This document shows positions 27,364 through 37,200 of a stretch of DNA of 64,000 nt, piece by piece. Position 1 is the first letter of the stretch. Each line of letters begins with the position of its first letter. This stretch comes from Nocardia cyriacigeorgica (GTDB lineage Bacteria; Actinomycetota; Actinomycetes; Mycobacteriales; Mycobacteriaceae), in assembly GCF_005863245.1 (NCBI RefSeq), contig NZ_VBUT01000011.1, positions 62,001 to 126,000 of the forward strand, given 5' to 3'. The notes beneath the pieces were generated by a model. It was not told the DNA's origin. It ran no database searches and worked only from the letters and a program-made list of their open reading frames with translations. The position numbers and the translations under genes are program-made.

Positions 27364-28137
27364 ATGCCGAACTACCGGATCGATGACCTCGCACGCGCCG
27401 CCGGGACCACCAGCCGCAATGTCCGCGCCTATCAGGAACGTGGGCTGCTGCCGCCACCGGTCGGCAAGGACGGCCGCGCCAGCATCTACGACGACTCGCA
27501 TCTGGAGCGGTTGCGCCTGATCGACGCGCTGCTCCAGCGGGGTTTCACCACCGCGCACATCGCCGACTTCATCACCAGCTGGGAAACCGGCAAGGACCTC
27601 ACCGAGGTGCTCGGCCTCCAGCACGCCGTGACGGCGACCTGGGCCGAGGAGGAGCCGTTCGAGGTCTCACGGGAGCTGATCGAATCCATCCTCGGCTCCG
27701 ACACCGACGATCTGGTAGGCCAGCTGCGCGACCTCGGCCTGGTCCGCGTCGAGAACGACACGGTCGTGTTCACCGACACCCAACTCCTGAGCACCTTCTC
27801 CGAACTCGACGAATACGGCTTCGACCTGCGCACCCTGATCAGCGTGCACGCCCAGGTCGCCGCGCGCATCGACGACATCACCAAGATCATGATCACCGCC
27901 GCGCGCCGCCACATCGTCGACGAGCACGGTCCCGGCTGGCTGCCGGAAACCAGCGAAGAGATCGCCGAGACCACGGCGATGCTCAACAAGATGCGCGAAC
28001 TCGGGGTCGCGTCGGTGCACAGCACGCTGGCCCGCTCGCTGGATACCACGCTGCGCCGCGAGCTCGGTGAATACCTGGAAACCGCCGCCCAACGTGAACG
28101 CAACCGCGCCACCGCCAACGGCGAATCGACCCGCTAG
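27364..28137 (+). CDS. MerR family transcriptional regulator
   Basis: 257 residues from ATG at 27364 with GAGGAGG upstream. The N-terminal winged helix is standard: YRIDDLARAAGTTSRNVRAY, then ERGLLPPP and the arginine wing before HLERLRLIDAL. The C-terminal 150 residues are longer than in metal sensors and lack Cys pairs, so a ligand other than a thiophilic metal is likely. The adjacent methyltransferase gene (28224) is a plausible target, given the inverted repeat in front of it. Confidence 0.9.
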   Translation: MPNYRIDDLARAAGTTSRNVRAYQERGLLPPPVGKDGRASIYDDSHLERLRLIDALLQRGFTTAHIADFITSWETGKDLTEVLGLQHAVTATWAEEEPFEVSRELIESILGSDTDDLVGQLRDLGLVRVENDTVVFTDTQLLSTFSELDEYGFDLRTLISVHAQVAARIDDITKIMITAARRHIVDEHGPGWLPETSEEIAETTAMLNKMRELGVASVHSTLARSLDTTLRRELGEYLETAAQRERNRATANGESTR

Positions 28138-28193
28138 CGACGGCCACGACGCGCGATTCACGCCCGGGACACGGTTCGGGCCGTACTCTGCTT

Positions 28194-28207
28194 GGCAAGC
28201 GTTTGCC
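28194..28207. promoter_or_regulatory. Inverted repeat upstream of the methyltransferase
   Basis: GGCAA-gcgt-TTGCC, a perfect 5-4-5 repeat, ends 16 bp before the ATG at 28224. A TACTCT box at 28184 may be a -10 element just upstream. The repeat could be an operator in the 5' end of the transcript. The evidence is sequence symmetry only. Confidence 0.35.
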
Positions 28208-28223
28208 GACGAATGGAGTCGTC

Positions 28224-29321
28224 ATGACCTCCGATCGAGCGAAGCTGCCCCCGCAGGGCCTGGTGCGGGTGGTGGAACGGGTGCGCAACGTCATGGCGAC
28301 CGCGCACCGGCGGATGGTGCCCGGCCATGTCGCGTTGCTGGAGATGATCGCGGCCGGCTGGTTGACCCAGGCCATCCACGCCGCGGCGGAACTCGGGGTC
28401 GCCGACGCGCTGGCCGACGGGCCGCGTGACAGCACCGACCTGGCCAAGGCGGTCGGCGCCGACGAGGACGCGTTGCGCAGGCTGATGCGGCTGCTGATCA
28501 GTCACGGCATCTTCACCCGCCGCCGCGACGGCCGCTACGCGCTCACGCCGATGGCGCAGGCGCTGCGCGCCGACGCCCACGTCTCATTGCGCGACGCGAC
28601 CCTGTTCTTCGGTTCGAAGATCCACCGGGACAACTGGACCCAGCTGGTGCAGGTGGTGCGCACCGGTGACGCGGTGGGCAATACCGTCGACGGCGTTCCG
28701 CTGTTCGACTATCTGCGCACCGACCGCGAGTTCGGCGCGATGTTCGATCGCGCGATGTCGAGCATCGACACCCTCGGCCGGGAACCGCTGCTGTCGGCCT
28801 ACGATTTCACCCGCTATCGCACGCTCGTGGATGTGGGCGGCGGGCAGGGCGCCTTGCTGACCGAGATCTTGCAGCGGGCACCGCAGTCGCGCGGCATCCT
28901 GTTCGACCTGCCGGAGGTGGTGGGTGAGGCGCGGGAACGGCTGACCGAGCTCGGCGTGGCCGATCGATGTGCGGTGGTGGCCGGATCGTTCTTCGACACC
29001 GTGCCGGAAGGCGGCGACGCCTATCTGCTCAAACACGTCATCCATGATTGGCCGCACGAGCAGGCCACCCGGATTCTGCGCACGGTGCGCAATGCCATGA
29101 CACCGCGGGCACGGCTGTTGCTGATCGAACTGGTCCTGCCCGACGACGATCGCCCGCATCCGGGCAAGTACATCGATCTGGAGATGCTGGTCAATACCGG
29201 CGGCCGGGAACGCACCGAGGCCGAATATCGTGCGCTGCTGGCCGAATGCGGTTTCACACTCACCTCGGTGACGCCGACGTTGTCCCCGGAGAATGTGCTC
29301 GAGGCGGTGCCGGCGGGCTGA
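28224..29321 (+). CDS. SAM-dependent O-methyltransferase (dimerisation plus AdoMet domains)
   Basis: 365 residues from ATG at 28224; a TTG 21 bp upstream lies within an inverted repeat. The N-terminal part (about 30-130) is the winged-helix dimerisation domain of plant-type/O-demethylpuromycin-type methyltransferases, with LGVADALADGPRDSTDLA. The AdoMet site is LVDVGGGQGALL (Asp203, Gly205-207), followed by DLPEVV. The catalytic His is in LKHVIHDW. Such enzymes methylate phenolic or similar hydroxyls in secondary metabolism. The gene converges on the biosynthetic operon, 39 bp from the UbiA stop, and may tailor its product. Confidence 0.9.
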   Translation: MTSDRAKLPPQGLVRVVERVRNVMATAHRRMVPGHVALLEMIAAGWLTQAIHAAAELGVADALADGPRDSTDLAKAVGADEDALRRLMRLLISHGIFTRRRDGRYALTPMAQALRADAHVSLRDATLFFGSKIHRDNWTQLVQVVRTGDAVGNTVDGVPLFDYLRTDREFGAMFDRAMSSIDTLGREPLLSAYDFTRYRTLVDVGGGQGALLTEILQRAPQSRGILFDLPEVVGEARERLTELGVADRCAVVAGSFFDTVPEGGDAYLLKHVIHDWPHEQATRILRTVRNAMTPRARLLLIELVLPDDDRPHPGKYIDLEMLVNTGGRERTEAEYRALLAECGFTLTSVTPTLSPENVLEAVPAG

Positions 29322-29360
29322 GCACGTCGCACCCGGTCCGAGAACCGCCCGGGCACACCA

Positions 29361-30338
29361 CTATCCCGGGACGACGGCCTGCGCGATGAGCGCCAGGTAC
29401 AGCGTGAGAATGAACAGCACCGCCGGGATCACCGGGTAGTCCTCGTCGGCCGAGCGCTGAAAACGCAACCCACCGAGGAACGGAATCAGCAGCAGCGCCA
29501 GCGGAATCCAGCCGATGACCGCGCGAGCGCCGTCGTGTTCCCACGGCCGCACCAGCGCGATATCGGCCGCTACGGCCAGCACCGCGCAACCCAGCGCCGC
29601 GAACATCGACCCGGTCGTGCCGAGCGCGTTGGAGTAGTACATCTGCCCCGGCCGCGATATCCGTGACGTCTTGCGCGCGAATTCGAACTGGAGAAAGGCC
29701 CCGGCGAAGATCACCGCCGCGGCACCTGCCTGCCAGCCGGGCTCGACGTCGCCGGTGTCGATGGCCGAGATCACGACATACGCGGTGACCAGCAACTGCA
29801 CCGGATACGTGACCAGCAGATTCAGCAGGATGTTGCGGCGGATCGGTGCGGAAATCCGCTCCAGCCCCCACAGCGCGAGCCCGTAGGCGAGCACCGCGGC
29901 GATGGCCACGGCCGAACCGATCGACAGCAGCAGGCTCGCGGCGATGGCACCGACCGCGATGACGGCCATCGCTGCCCGCAAATCCCCGGCGGTGACCGCG
30001 CCCGTCACCAGTGGCCGGTCCGGATTGTGCACCCGGTCGTAGTCGAGGTCCTTCTGCTCGTCGACCATTCGCAGATACAGCAGCACGAACGCGACGACGA
30101 CGATCCGCAGGGCCGTCGCCCAGCTCGGCCGCCAGCTCGCTTCCGGGTCGGTGACCAGCGCGGCGGTGCCTTCGAGCGCCAGCACCCACAGAATGCCGTA
30201 GAGCAGGTAGTGCGGCTTGTACATCACCGCGGTGAAGCGGGCGATGCGCACGAGCGAGGCGACCGGACCCGCACCGGCCGGTGCACCGCCTGCCTGCCCG
30301 GACGCTCGTTCGCCGGTATGCACGCCGCCCTCGCTCAC
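29361..30338 (-). CDS. UbiA family prenyltransferase
   Basis: 325 residues from GTG at 30338, overlapping the nitroreductase stop as GTGA. About seven to nine hydrophobic segments are visible. The first Asp-rich motif reads DEQKDLDYD (Asp93, Asp97, Asp99) followed by HNPDRPLVTG, the family pattern for diphosphate and magnesium binding. The second Asp motif is weak: the expected position reads KTSRISRPGQMYYSNALG without a clear DxxxD. UbiA enzymes move prenyl or related groups onto aromatic, sugar or lipid acceptors in the membrane. It is the last gene of the eight-gene operon and may attach the product to a lipid. Confidence 0.85.
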   Translation of the reverse strand: MSEGGVHTGERASGQAGGAPAGAGPVASLVRIARFTAVMYKPHYLLYGILWVLALEGTAALVTDPEASWRPSWATALRIVVVAFVLLYLRMVDEQKDLDYDRVHNPDRPLVTGAVTAGDLRAAMAVIAVGAIAASLLLSIGSAVAIAAVLAYGLALWGLERISAPIRRNILLNLLVTYPVQLLVTAYVVISAIDTGDVEPGWQAGAAAVIFAGAFLQFEFARKTSRISRPGQMYYSNALGTTGSMFAALGCAVLAVAADIALVRPWEHDGARAVIGWIPLALLLIPFLGGLRFQRSADEDYPVIPAVLFILTLYLALIAQAVVPG

Positions 30339-30955
30339 TGGGCACCCCAGCGATCCCACATGGTCACCTCGGCCGCAGGCGCCCGCTTGGCGGGTCGCGC
30401 GTTTCCCGGAAGCAGATGCCCCACCGGCAGCATCGCCACCTGCGTCACCTCCTCGAACGGGATGCCGAGCAGGTCGGCGATCTCGCGTTCGTAAGCAAGA
30501 TGCGCGGTCGTCAGGCAGGAACCCAGACCTCGAACATGCAGGGCCAATTGAAGATTCCACACCGCCGGGTAGATGGATCCGTAGAAACTGGCCAGCAGCC
30601 GCGAGGACGCCTCGGCCGGTGGACGGCCCAGCGAGCACACCACCACCAGCGCGGGCACCTCGTGCAGATGCGCGGCCAGGTACTGCCCGGACGCCAGGTC
30701 GCCCAGCTGATCCGGACGGGGTGTGCGCGCGGAGAGATAGGCGGCGAAGCCCTTGCGGTAGTACTCGGCGATCTGCTGTTTGGTATCGGGGTCCTCGACG
30801 ACGAGGAACCGCCACGGCTGCCGGTTGGTGCCGCTCGGCGCCTGCACCGCGATATCGAGGCATTCCAGGAGCTCGCGGCGTTCGACCGGGCGGGTCAAAT
30901 CCAGCCTGCGCCGGAAGGCGCGCGTCGTGGTGAGCAGTTCGGCGCCACCCATCAC
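30335..30955 (-). CDS. Nitroreductase family FMN oxidoreductase
   Basis: 206 residues. The start is GTG at 30955 or ATG at 30952; the GTG overlaps the upstream stop as GTGA. The N-terminal TRAFRRRLD and the FMN-contact segment APSGTNRQPWRFLVVED are typical, as is GLGSCLTTA further on. These flavoproteins reduce nitro groups, quinones or enones, and some oxidise rings in natural-product pathways. In this operon it is the only evident flavin redox enzyme. The substrate is unknown. Confidence 0.88.
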   Translation of the reverse strand: MMGGAELLTTTRAFRRRLDLTRPVERRELLECLDIAVQAPSGTNRQPWRFLVVEDPDTKQQIAEYYRKGFAAYLSARTPRPDQLGDLASGQYLAAHLHEVPALVVVCSLGRPPAEASSRLLASFYGSIYPAVWNLQLALHVRGLGSCLTTAHLAYEREIADLLGIPFEEVTQVAMLPVGHLLPGNARPAKRAPAAEVTMWDRWGAQ

Positions 30956-31941
30956 CGGCCCGTCCCGCCGGCCGAATCGACGACGACGTCGTCGGTGAAC
31001 TCGGCATCCACCCGGGCCGCGACGGCGCCGGCCTGCTGGATCTCGCAGCGCACCACCGTGCGGTCACCGGTGCGGCCGATGATCTCGGCGCGGCATTCGG
31101 CGGGGCTGTCAAGCTCGACGAACCGGTCGAAGGTGCTCGAGACGCCGAGCAGCCTGGGTGCTTGCTCGAGCACCATGGCCAGCGCGGTCTGCCTGCACGC
31201 CTCGATCAGCAGGCTGCCGGGGACATGGTCGAGCGGGTGGTCGAACAGGAAGGGGTGCCCGATATCGGGCACCAGCGTCGCGATCGCGGTGCCGCCTTCG
31301 CGACAGACCGGGCCCACCACCACATTGCGCCAGTTCTCCCGGCCCACCGCCGCCGGTTCGGCGCGTTCGGTCAATGCGGAGGCGCCGACGAACGGGCCGA
31401 GGCCAAGGCTGTCGCGGAAGCCGCTGCGCATCCGCTCCCAGCGGCGGCCGGTGGTCCAGGAGAACGACCCGTCGACGGTCATCATGGGAACGCCGCCGCA
31501 GGAGATGTCGAGCACCATGTCGACGCCGTGCATATCGGTGCCGTCGTGATGTTTGCGCGGAACCCGCACCGCCATCACCAGATCCGCGGGCGCGAACCCG
31601 ACATCCCAGGCGGCGGTGTCGGAGCCGGTGCCGTTGAAGGTGCGCACCAGGAACGCCCGGTCGGTGGGGACGGCGTAGAACTCGTGGGTCAACGCGATCG
31701 CGGCCTGCCTGGCGGCCTCCATCACCACCAGTGGATCGTGGCGCAGGGCCAGGCTGCCCGCGTGGTCGCCGTAGTAGGAGTGCATGCGCGGTAGCTGCGC
31801 GCCGGCGACGAACCGGTCCTCGCCGAGGCTGTCGAGGGAGGTGACGAACACCTCGGAAACCGCGCAGCGGTGCGCCAGCTCGCGGGAGATGGTGCGGGTA
31901 TGCGACGCGGTGTTGTCGGCATTCACTGTCTCGACACTCAC
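30952..31941 (-). CDS. AfsA-type (gamma-butyrolactone biosynthesis) double-hotdog protein
   Basis: 329 residues from GTG at 31941 (VSVETVNAD), overlapping the upstream stop as GTGA. Two AfsA hotdog repeats are evident: the first around RMHSYYGDHAG and DPLVVMEAARQAAIAL, the second around FLFDHPLDHVPGSLLIEACR. The DHxPG plus E-A-R-Q pattern is the family signature. AfsA of Streptomyces condenses a beta-ketoacyl-ACP with dihydroxyacetone phosphate to start A-factor synthesis. Here an ACP and an acyl-activating enzyme are in the same operon, so a similar acyl transfer is plausible. No butyrolactone receptor (ArpA/ScbR-type TetR) is adjacent. Confidence 0.85.
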   Translation of the reverse strand: MSVETVNADNTASHTRTISRELAHRCAVSEVFVTSLDSLGEDRFVAGAQLPRMHSYYGDHAGSLALRHDPLVVMEAARQAAIALTHEFYAVPTDRAFLVRTFNGTGSDTAAWDVGFAPADLVMAVRVPRKHHDGTDMHGVDMVLDISCGGVPMMTVDGSFSWTTGRRWERMRSGFRDSLGLGPFVGASALTERAEPAAVGRENWRNVVVGPVCREGGTAIATLVPDIGHPFLFDHPLDHVPGSLLIEACRQTALAMVLEQAPRLLGVSSTFDRFVELDSPAECRAEIIGRTGDRTVVRCEIQQAGAVAARVDAEFTDDVVVDSAGGTGR

Positions 31942-32858
31942 GGCCGGGCCTCCAACCAGTCGGATGCGGTGACCGGGCGCAACGTCTGCGGTTGCGTCCC
32001 CACCCGCATGGGCAGTACGTAGGACCCGAGCACGATCACCGACCACGGATCGAGCTCGACGCCCTGATCCCAGGCCGTGGCCAGCAGTCGCGCACAGTCG
32101 GGGTCGGATTCGGGATCGACGCCGTCGGGCAGCGTGATCCCCGCGTCTTCGGCCTCGGCGATCAGGCGGCGGGCGGCGGCGGCCCGGTCGAAATCGCGGG
32201 CCGGGGTGCTCGCGTAGAGCTCGGCGGCCAGCTGCCCGGCCTCGGCGGACCGGTCGGCGCCCGCGGCGGCGCGGCTGATCAGCTCGGCGCGGCGCGGCTC
32301 GTCGAACAGGATGGCCAGTTCGCGCAGGACGTCGGCGGGGTCGTCGGGCGAATGCACCAGATTCAGCAGGTAGCTGTGCTGCCCGAGCAGATGACGCAGT
32401 TCGCCCGGGCGTCGCTTGCGCGGATCGGTGGGCCCTTTGGCGTCGGTCAGCCGGACCGGGACAGGCAGTTCGGCGTCGGCTCCGGCCACCACGAGCACCA
32501 GCACATCGCAGATGCCGACCAGCAGGTCGGCCAGGCGACGGCGTTCGGTGGAGGCGATGTTCCACGAGTAGTACCACAGGGCGCGGGCCAGCAGCCGGTC
32601 ACCGGTGACGCGGCCGGCGTCGACCACCCGGAAACCGTTGTCCGCCAGCCATCCCAGCGTCGGCTCCACGGCGCGCCCCACGATGGCATCGGGTTTGAGC
32701 AGCAGCAGCGAATGTTCTCGGGCGAATTTCGCCGCGTCGACGCCCGCGCGGTCGAGTTGATCGACGCTTTCCTGCACATAGGTGTCACCCGCGTAGGCGC
32801 GCACCTTCTCCGGCTGAGTGGTCAGCGCGCCCAACAGTTCGCGCAGCGCATCGCTCAT
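31938..32858 (-). CDS. Nucleoside-diphosphate-kinase-like protein with C-terminal extension
   Basis: 306 residues from ATG at 32858 (ATGA overlap upstream, GTGA downstream). Residues about 48-190 align by eye with the window's own Ndk: LLLLKPDAIVGRAVEPTL matches LILIKPDGVARGLVGEVL, GPTDPRKRRPGELRHL matches GGTDPVEKAATGSIRGDF, and NLVHSPDD matches NLVHGSDS. Active-site counterparts are Lys55, Arg136, Thr144, Arg155, Asn166 and the phosphohistidine His169. About 115 further residues, helical and unassigned, follow. Canonical Ndk lacks this tail and the 47-residue head. It may move a phosphate onto a nucleotide or onto a pathway intermediate. Assignment is by motif reading only. Confidence 0.7.
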   Translation of the reverse strand: MSDALRELLGALTTQPEKVRAYAGDTYVQESVDQLDRAGVDAAKFAREHSLLLLKPDAIVGRAVEPTLGWLADNGFRVVDAGRVTGDRLLARALWYYSWNIASTERRRLADLLVGICDVLVLVVAGADAELPVPVRLTDAKGPTDPRKRRPGELRHLLGQHSYLLNLVHSPDDPADVLRELAILFDEPRRAELISRAAAGADRSAEAGQLAAELYASTPARDFDRAAAARRLIAEAEDAGITLPDGVDPESDPDCARLLATAWDQGVELDPWSVIVLGSYVLPMRVGTQPQTLRPVTASDWLEARP

Positions 32859-33946
32859 CGGCGCACCCCGCCGACGCCGTTGCCCGCCAGGACGTCCTCG
32901 ATCGAGGGCAGCGGCACACCGAGATACCCGGATTCCAGGCAATAGTCGAGCAGTGCGCGCAGATAGTCCTTACCGGTGGCCGGGGACGGCCTGCCGAGCA
33001 GCGCGTCGGCGTGCTCGGTGTCGAAGACCAGTCGACGCCGGAAGTAGCTGGTGTAGAGCGAGCCGATGCGCCGGTAGTACTCGCGTTCGATGGGCGCGAG
33101 ATCGGATTCGGCGAAACTGCTCTCCGGAACGAAGGTCGCCACCTCGAAGGACGGGTATTCGGCCAGCACGTCGGAGACCTCGCGCAACGACAGCGTGTCC
33201 CGGCCCAGCGCGTGCATGGTGCGCCCCGCCGCCGAATCGAAGTCGAGCACCGCCGCGGCCACCACATCGGCCACATGGTCGACGGGAGCCAGCGACAGCG
33301 TGGCGTCGTAGCGGCCCGGCAGCGAGCGCAGTTTGCCCTCCACCATCAGCTTCACCACGGTGTAGAGGTTCTTGTACTCGCGGATGACGCCGGTATCGCT
33401 CGCGCCGGTGACGATGCCGGGCCGCACGATCGCCCAGCGCAGACCGCGCCCGCCCGCGGCGTGCACGAGCTGTTCGGCCCGGAACTTGCTGGCCTCGTAG
33501 CCGTTGCCGAACTCGTGTCCGGTCTCGAGTTCGTCCTCCCGGATGGTGCCGCCGCGCATCCCGCACACATACGCGGTGCTCACATGCACCAGCGGCACCT
33601 GCCAGCGCTGCGCGAGGTCGATGGCGTTGGCCGTGCCGGCGATATTGAGCTGCTCGTAGTCGGTGTCGGAGGCGTCGAAGGCGGTGGTGGCCGCGCAGTG
33701 CACGATCACCCCGACCCGCTCGGAGAGGTCGTCGGCGTCGCGATCGCTCAGCCCGAAGCCCGTCGCCCGGATATCACCGGTGACCGCGCTTCCCGGTTCC
33801 AGCAGGGTGCCGTCGTTGCGGGTGATCTCACCCTTGCTGTGCAGCACCGCGGCGACAGGGCGACCGGCCGCGGCCAGCCTGGCCACCACTTCGGCGCCGA
33901 CCAGGCCGGTCGCGCCGGTGACGAGGGCGGTGTCGCGATCGCTCAT
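32855..33946 (-). CDS. NAD(P)-dependent SDR of the thioester-reductase type
   Basis: 363 residues from ATG at 33946, overlapping the ACP stop by 4 bp. The Rossmann motif is ALVTGATGLVGAEVVARLAA. The extended-SDR catalytic triad is seen as HVSTAYVCG (Ser/Thr) and GYEASKFRAEQLV (Tyr and Lys), and RPGIVTG follows. The C-terminal YYRRIGSLYTSYFRRRLVFD resembles male-sterility/fatty-acyl reductase proteins, which reduce a carrier-bound thioester to aldehyde or alcohol. The gene follows the ACP gene directly, so the ACP-bound acyl chain is the likely substrate. Confidence 0.85.
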   Translation of the reverse strand: MSDRDTALVTGATGLVGAEVVARLAAAGRPVAAVLHSKGEITRNDGTLLEPGSAVTGDIRATGFGLSDRDADDLSERVGVIVHCAATTAFDASDTDYEQLNIAGTANAIDLAQRWQVPLVHVSTAYVCGMRGGTIREDELETGHEFGNGYEASKFRAEQLVHAAGGRGLRWAIVRPGIVTGASDTGVIREYKNLYTVVKLMVEGKLRSLPGRYDATLSLAPVDHVADVVAAAVLDFDSAAGRTMHALGRDTLSLREVSDVLAEYPSFEVATFVPESSFAESDLAPIEREYYRRIGSLYTSYFRRRLVFDTEHADALLGRPSPATGKDYLRALLDYCLESGYLGVPLPSIEDVLAGNGVGGVRR

Positions 33947-34203
33947 GACCGGCCGTCCAGACTGCCGGTGATCAGGGTGATGACCTCACCGACCCGGCGC
34001 ACCCCGGCCAGCTGTTCTGGCTTGTATCTCGGCAGCTCGAAGGCGCGTTCGAGCACCACGGTCAGCTCCATCAGCCGCAGCGAATCGAACCCGAGGTCCT
34101 CCATGAGCCGCTGGTCGTCGGCCATGGCCGCGTCCTGATCCGGCGCCATGGCGCGGATGAGGGCGCGGACCCGGTCGGCGACGGCGGTGTCGATGGCACT
34201 CAT
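33943..34203 (-). CDS. Acyl carrier protein
   Basis: 86 residues, the usual ACP length. The phosphopantetheine site is LGFDSLRLMEL with Ser41. The gene overlaps both neighbours by 4 bp (ATGA), lying between the acyl-AMP ligase fusion and the SDR. It is therefore the likely acceptor for the acyl group activated by the ligase and the donor for the SDR or AfsA-like protein. No dedicated phosphopantetheinyl transferase is in the window. Confidence 0.92.
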   Translation of the reverse strand: MSAIDTAVADRVRALIRAMAPDQDAAMADDQRLMEDLGFDSLRLMELTVVLERAFELPRYKPEQLAGVRRVGEVITLITGSLDGRS

Positions 34204-37200
34204 GCGGACTCGCTTTCGCGTAGATGGGGTTGCCGGCCGCCGGTGCTCAGCAGATCGCGGGCCTCGTCCAGCGGCAGGTCGGTGTCGAGATAACCGGCGA
34301 TGCGCAGCCAGTCATAGCCGATGGCGAGGGTGCGCCGCCACTGTTCGCGCGAATCGAAGGAGGCCGGGAAGTCGGCACCACCGGCGACCGCGCGCACCAG
34401 GACGACGAAATCATCGATCGCGGCGAATCCTGCCATCATGTCCGAGCCCGAGGCGATGGCCGTCGAGAAGCGCACCGCCTGTGCCGTTTCCAGTGCGTCC
34501 AGCAGTTCACCACGGCGCCCGGCGTGCGGCGGCAGCAATCGGCGCACCGTTTCGACGGACGCCACATCGGCAGGCAATGGATGAATCCCGAAGGCCGACA
34601 GCAGCACCCGCACCGCCATCGCGATCATCCGGTGGGCGGCGATATCGGCGACCGCGCCCTGCGCGTTCTTCACCGCTCCCGCAAGGTCCTCGCGGGCGTT
34701 CTCCAGCACGATGTTCGACCACACCAGGTTCATCGCGCATTCGGTGAACCGTGGTGCGGGCAGTGGTGAGAGGGTAGCGACCGGATCGGTGCTCACCGCA
34801 CCGGTGACGCCCAGCGTCGGCGCGGCCCAGGACGGGACGGGCGTGTAGGGCCGCAGCGGTTTGCACATGGCGAGCGCGGGTTCGATGGGCCCGTCACCGC
34901 GCCAGTCCAATCCGACCAGGCCCAGGCGCAGGAACTCGGCCAGTTCGGCGCGAATATCGCTGCTCGCGCGGCCGAGCACCGCGGCCAGCGAATGCCGGAA
35001 CACCACCGACCGCCAGGCGCGGCCGCCGCGTTCGGAGAGCACGAACACGTCGCGGTCGCCGCGGATGACGTGGATGCGCTCGCCGATCTTCCAGGTGGTG
35101 ACGCGGGGGACGCGGGCGAACAGGATCTGGTCCGCGTCGTCGGCGACACCGGTGACGCCGAGGTCGGCGGCCAGGGCGAGCAACTGCTCCCACCACAGCC
35201 GCTGTTCGAGGGCCCGCTCGGTGCCCGCGCCCAGGATTCCTTGTGGTCGAGCGGAATTCGCCTCCTGACGATCTCCCCCGACCTGCTCGCCGGTGGCGCA
35301 GGCGATCGTGGCACGGTCGGCGGCGAGCAGATCGTGGAATCTGGTGATCCGCTCATCGGCGCCGATGCGAGCCAACTGCTGGGGCAGCCATTTGGTTTCG
35401 AGATAGGTCTCGTTCACCCCCGCCGCCCAGGCCTTCATCGCCTGCCGCAGTCCGTCCTGCGCCCACTCACGAGCTTCGGCGTCCGCGCCGAGGGTGCGCA
35501 GCGCCACCGCGTACCGCAGCGCCTGACGTGCGCGCGCGGCCCACCAGTCGGCCAGCACGGCCGCGAACTCGCCGTGCGGCAGTGTGGCGCGCAGCTCGTC
35601 GATATCGGGGGCGCCCGCGCGCACCAGGGTGGCGCGCAGGAATCGCTGGCAGCGGTTGAGCAGGTCCTCGTCCAAGACGGTGGGATCGGCGGCCTGCGCC
35701 ACGGTGTCCAGCTGACGCCGCAGCTGGGCTTGCGAACGCGTCCGCACCTCGACGCGGCGGCCGTCGATGAACAGCACCGTCGGCAGGGTCGGCAGCTCCT
35801 CGTCGCCGGGTGCGACGACCAGGAAGTCCACATCGGAGCCTTCGTTGCCGAAGCCCTCGGCCAGCGAGCCCTCGAACAGCACCGCCGAATCCGCCGGGAT
35901 GGACACCTCGGCGAGGGCGGCGTCGAGCAGTTCCTTCGTGCGGTCGCTGGGCAGAGTCGGCGTGGGCATGCCGGCCTCGACGGAGGCCGTGCCGCTGCCA
36001 CCGGTGGACGCCGTGCCGTCGGCCTCGTGCACCACCGCCCCGTCCAGCACACCGTCGGCGAACAACTGCCACATGTGACGGCGTCGCGGCTTACCACTGG
36101 AGGTACGCCGGATCAGCCCCCGCGGCCCGGTGACGACGGTGACCGTCTGCGCCGGCCCGAGCTCACCGCGAATGATCTTGCGCGCCTCGGTGATCCACTC
36201 CCCCGGCGCCGATTCGGCGAACAGCGCGATGCCCTGCGCACCGGCCTCGGTGATCGCCACCGCGGCCAGTTTGCCCTTGGTGATGCCGGTTTCCTGCGCG
36301 ACCCGCGATTCGATGTCCTCCATGAACACCGACCGGCCGCGCACCTTCAGGCTCGAACCCATCCGGCCGAGCACGAAAACCTCACCGCGGTGCAGGAATC
36401 CGGCGTCACCGGTGTAGAGCACGCCGTCCTCGATGCGGGTCGACGATCCCGGGCTCGGCGGCCCGGAGTAGCCGAGGGCGACCGAATCGCCCACCACCAC
36501 CATTTCGCCGAGGGTGCCGTCGGGCAGGTCGTTGCCTTCCTCGTCGACCACCCGCACGGTCGATTCGGGGGTGGAGTAACCGAGGCCGGTGATCCATCCC
36601 GCGCCCTCCACCCGGTGGGTGTCGTCGAGGGGTTGTTCGTCGAGCACCGAGACCGGCGCGCCGAACCGCAGGGCGGCATTGTCCAGCCGCAGCGCCGTCA
36701 CCGGGCGGCCGCGCGCCGAGGACGTCACCATCAGCGTCGCCTCGGCCAGGCCATAGGCGAGGGTGTAGGCGTTCATCGAAAAGCCCTGGTGGCCGGTCAG
36801 TTCGGCGAACGATTGCAGATCGGCCACCTCGACCGGCTCCGATCCGACCGCCAGCGTCCGCCACCCGGACAGGTCCAGGTCGGCGATGTCCTCGGGCCGT
36901 ACCCGGTGCGCCACATAGCCGAGCGCGAACGACGGCGAGGGCGAATGCTGAGCCCTGGTCATCGCCCGCAGCCAGCGGACCGGGTCGCGCACGAACTGGT
37001 CGGGCCGCATCAGATACAGCTCACCCTGGTTGGTGACGGTGGTCAGGAACGCGCCGACCAGCCCCATATCGTGATACAGCGGCAGCCACGACACCATCGC
37101 CTCACCCGGGCGCCAGTCGATCAGCCGCGAGATCATGTCGATGTTGTTGGCCAGGTTGTGCCAGCTCACCCGCACTCCGCGCGGCGTGCCGGTGGACCCG

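Noticed and set aside
29322..29390. Hairpin between the convergent methyltransferase and UbiA genes
   Set aside because: Only a CCCGGG pair 11 nt apart is seen and it overlaps the UbiA stop region; too weak to call a terminator.
30339..31112. N-terminal continuation of the UbiA frame through the nitroreductase gene
   Set aside because: The frame is open but the added part is Arg/Pro-rich and overlaps a clear nitroreductase; the GTG at 30338 gives the expected UbiA length and the same GTGA coupling as its neighbours.
31942..32577. N-terminal continuation of the AfsA-like frame into the NDK-like gene
   Set aside because: The extra part has no AfsA similarity and overlaps conserved NDK-like sequence; the GTG at 31941 preserves coupling.
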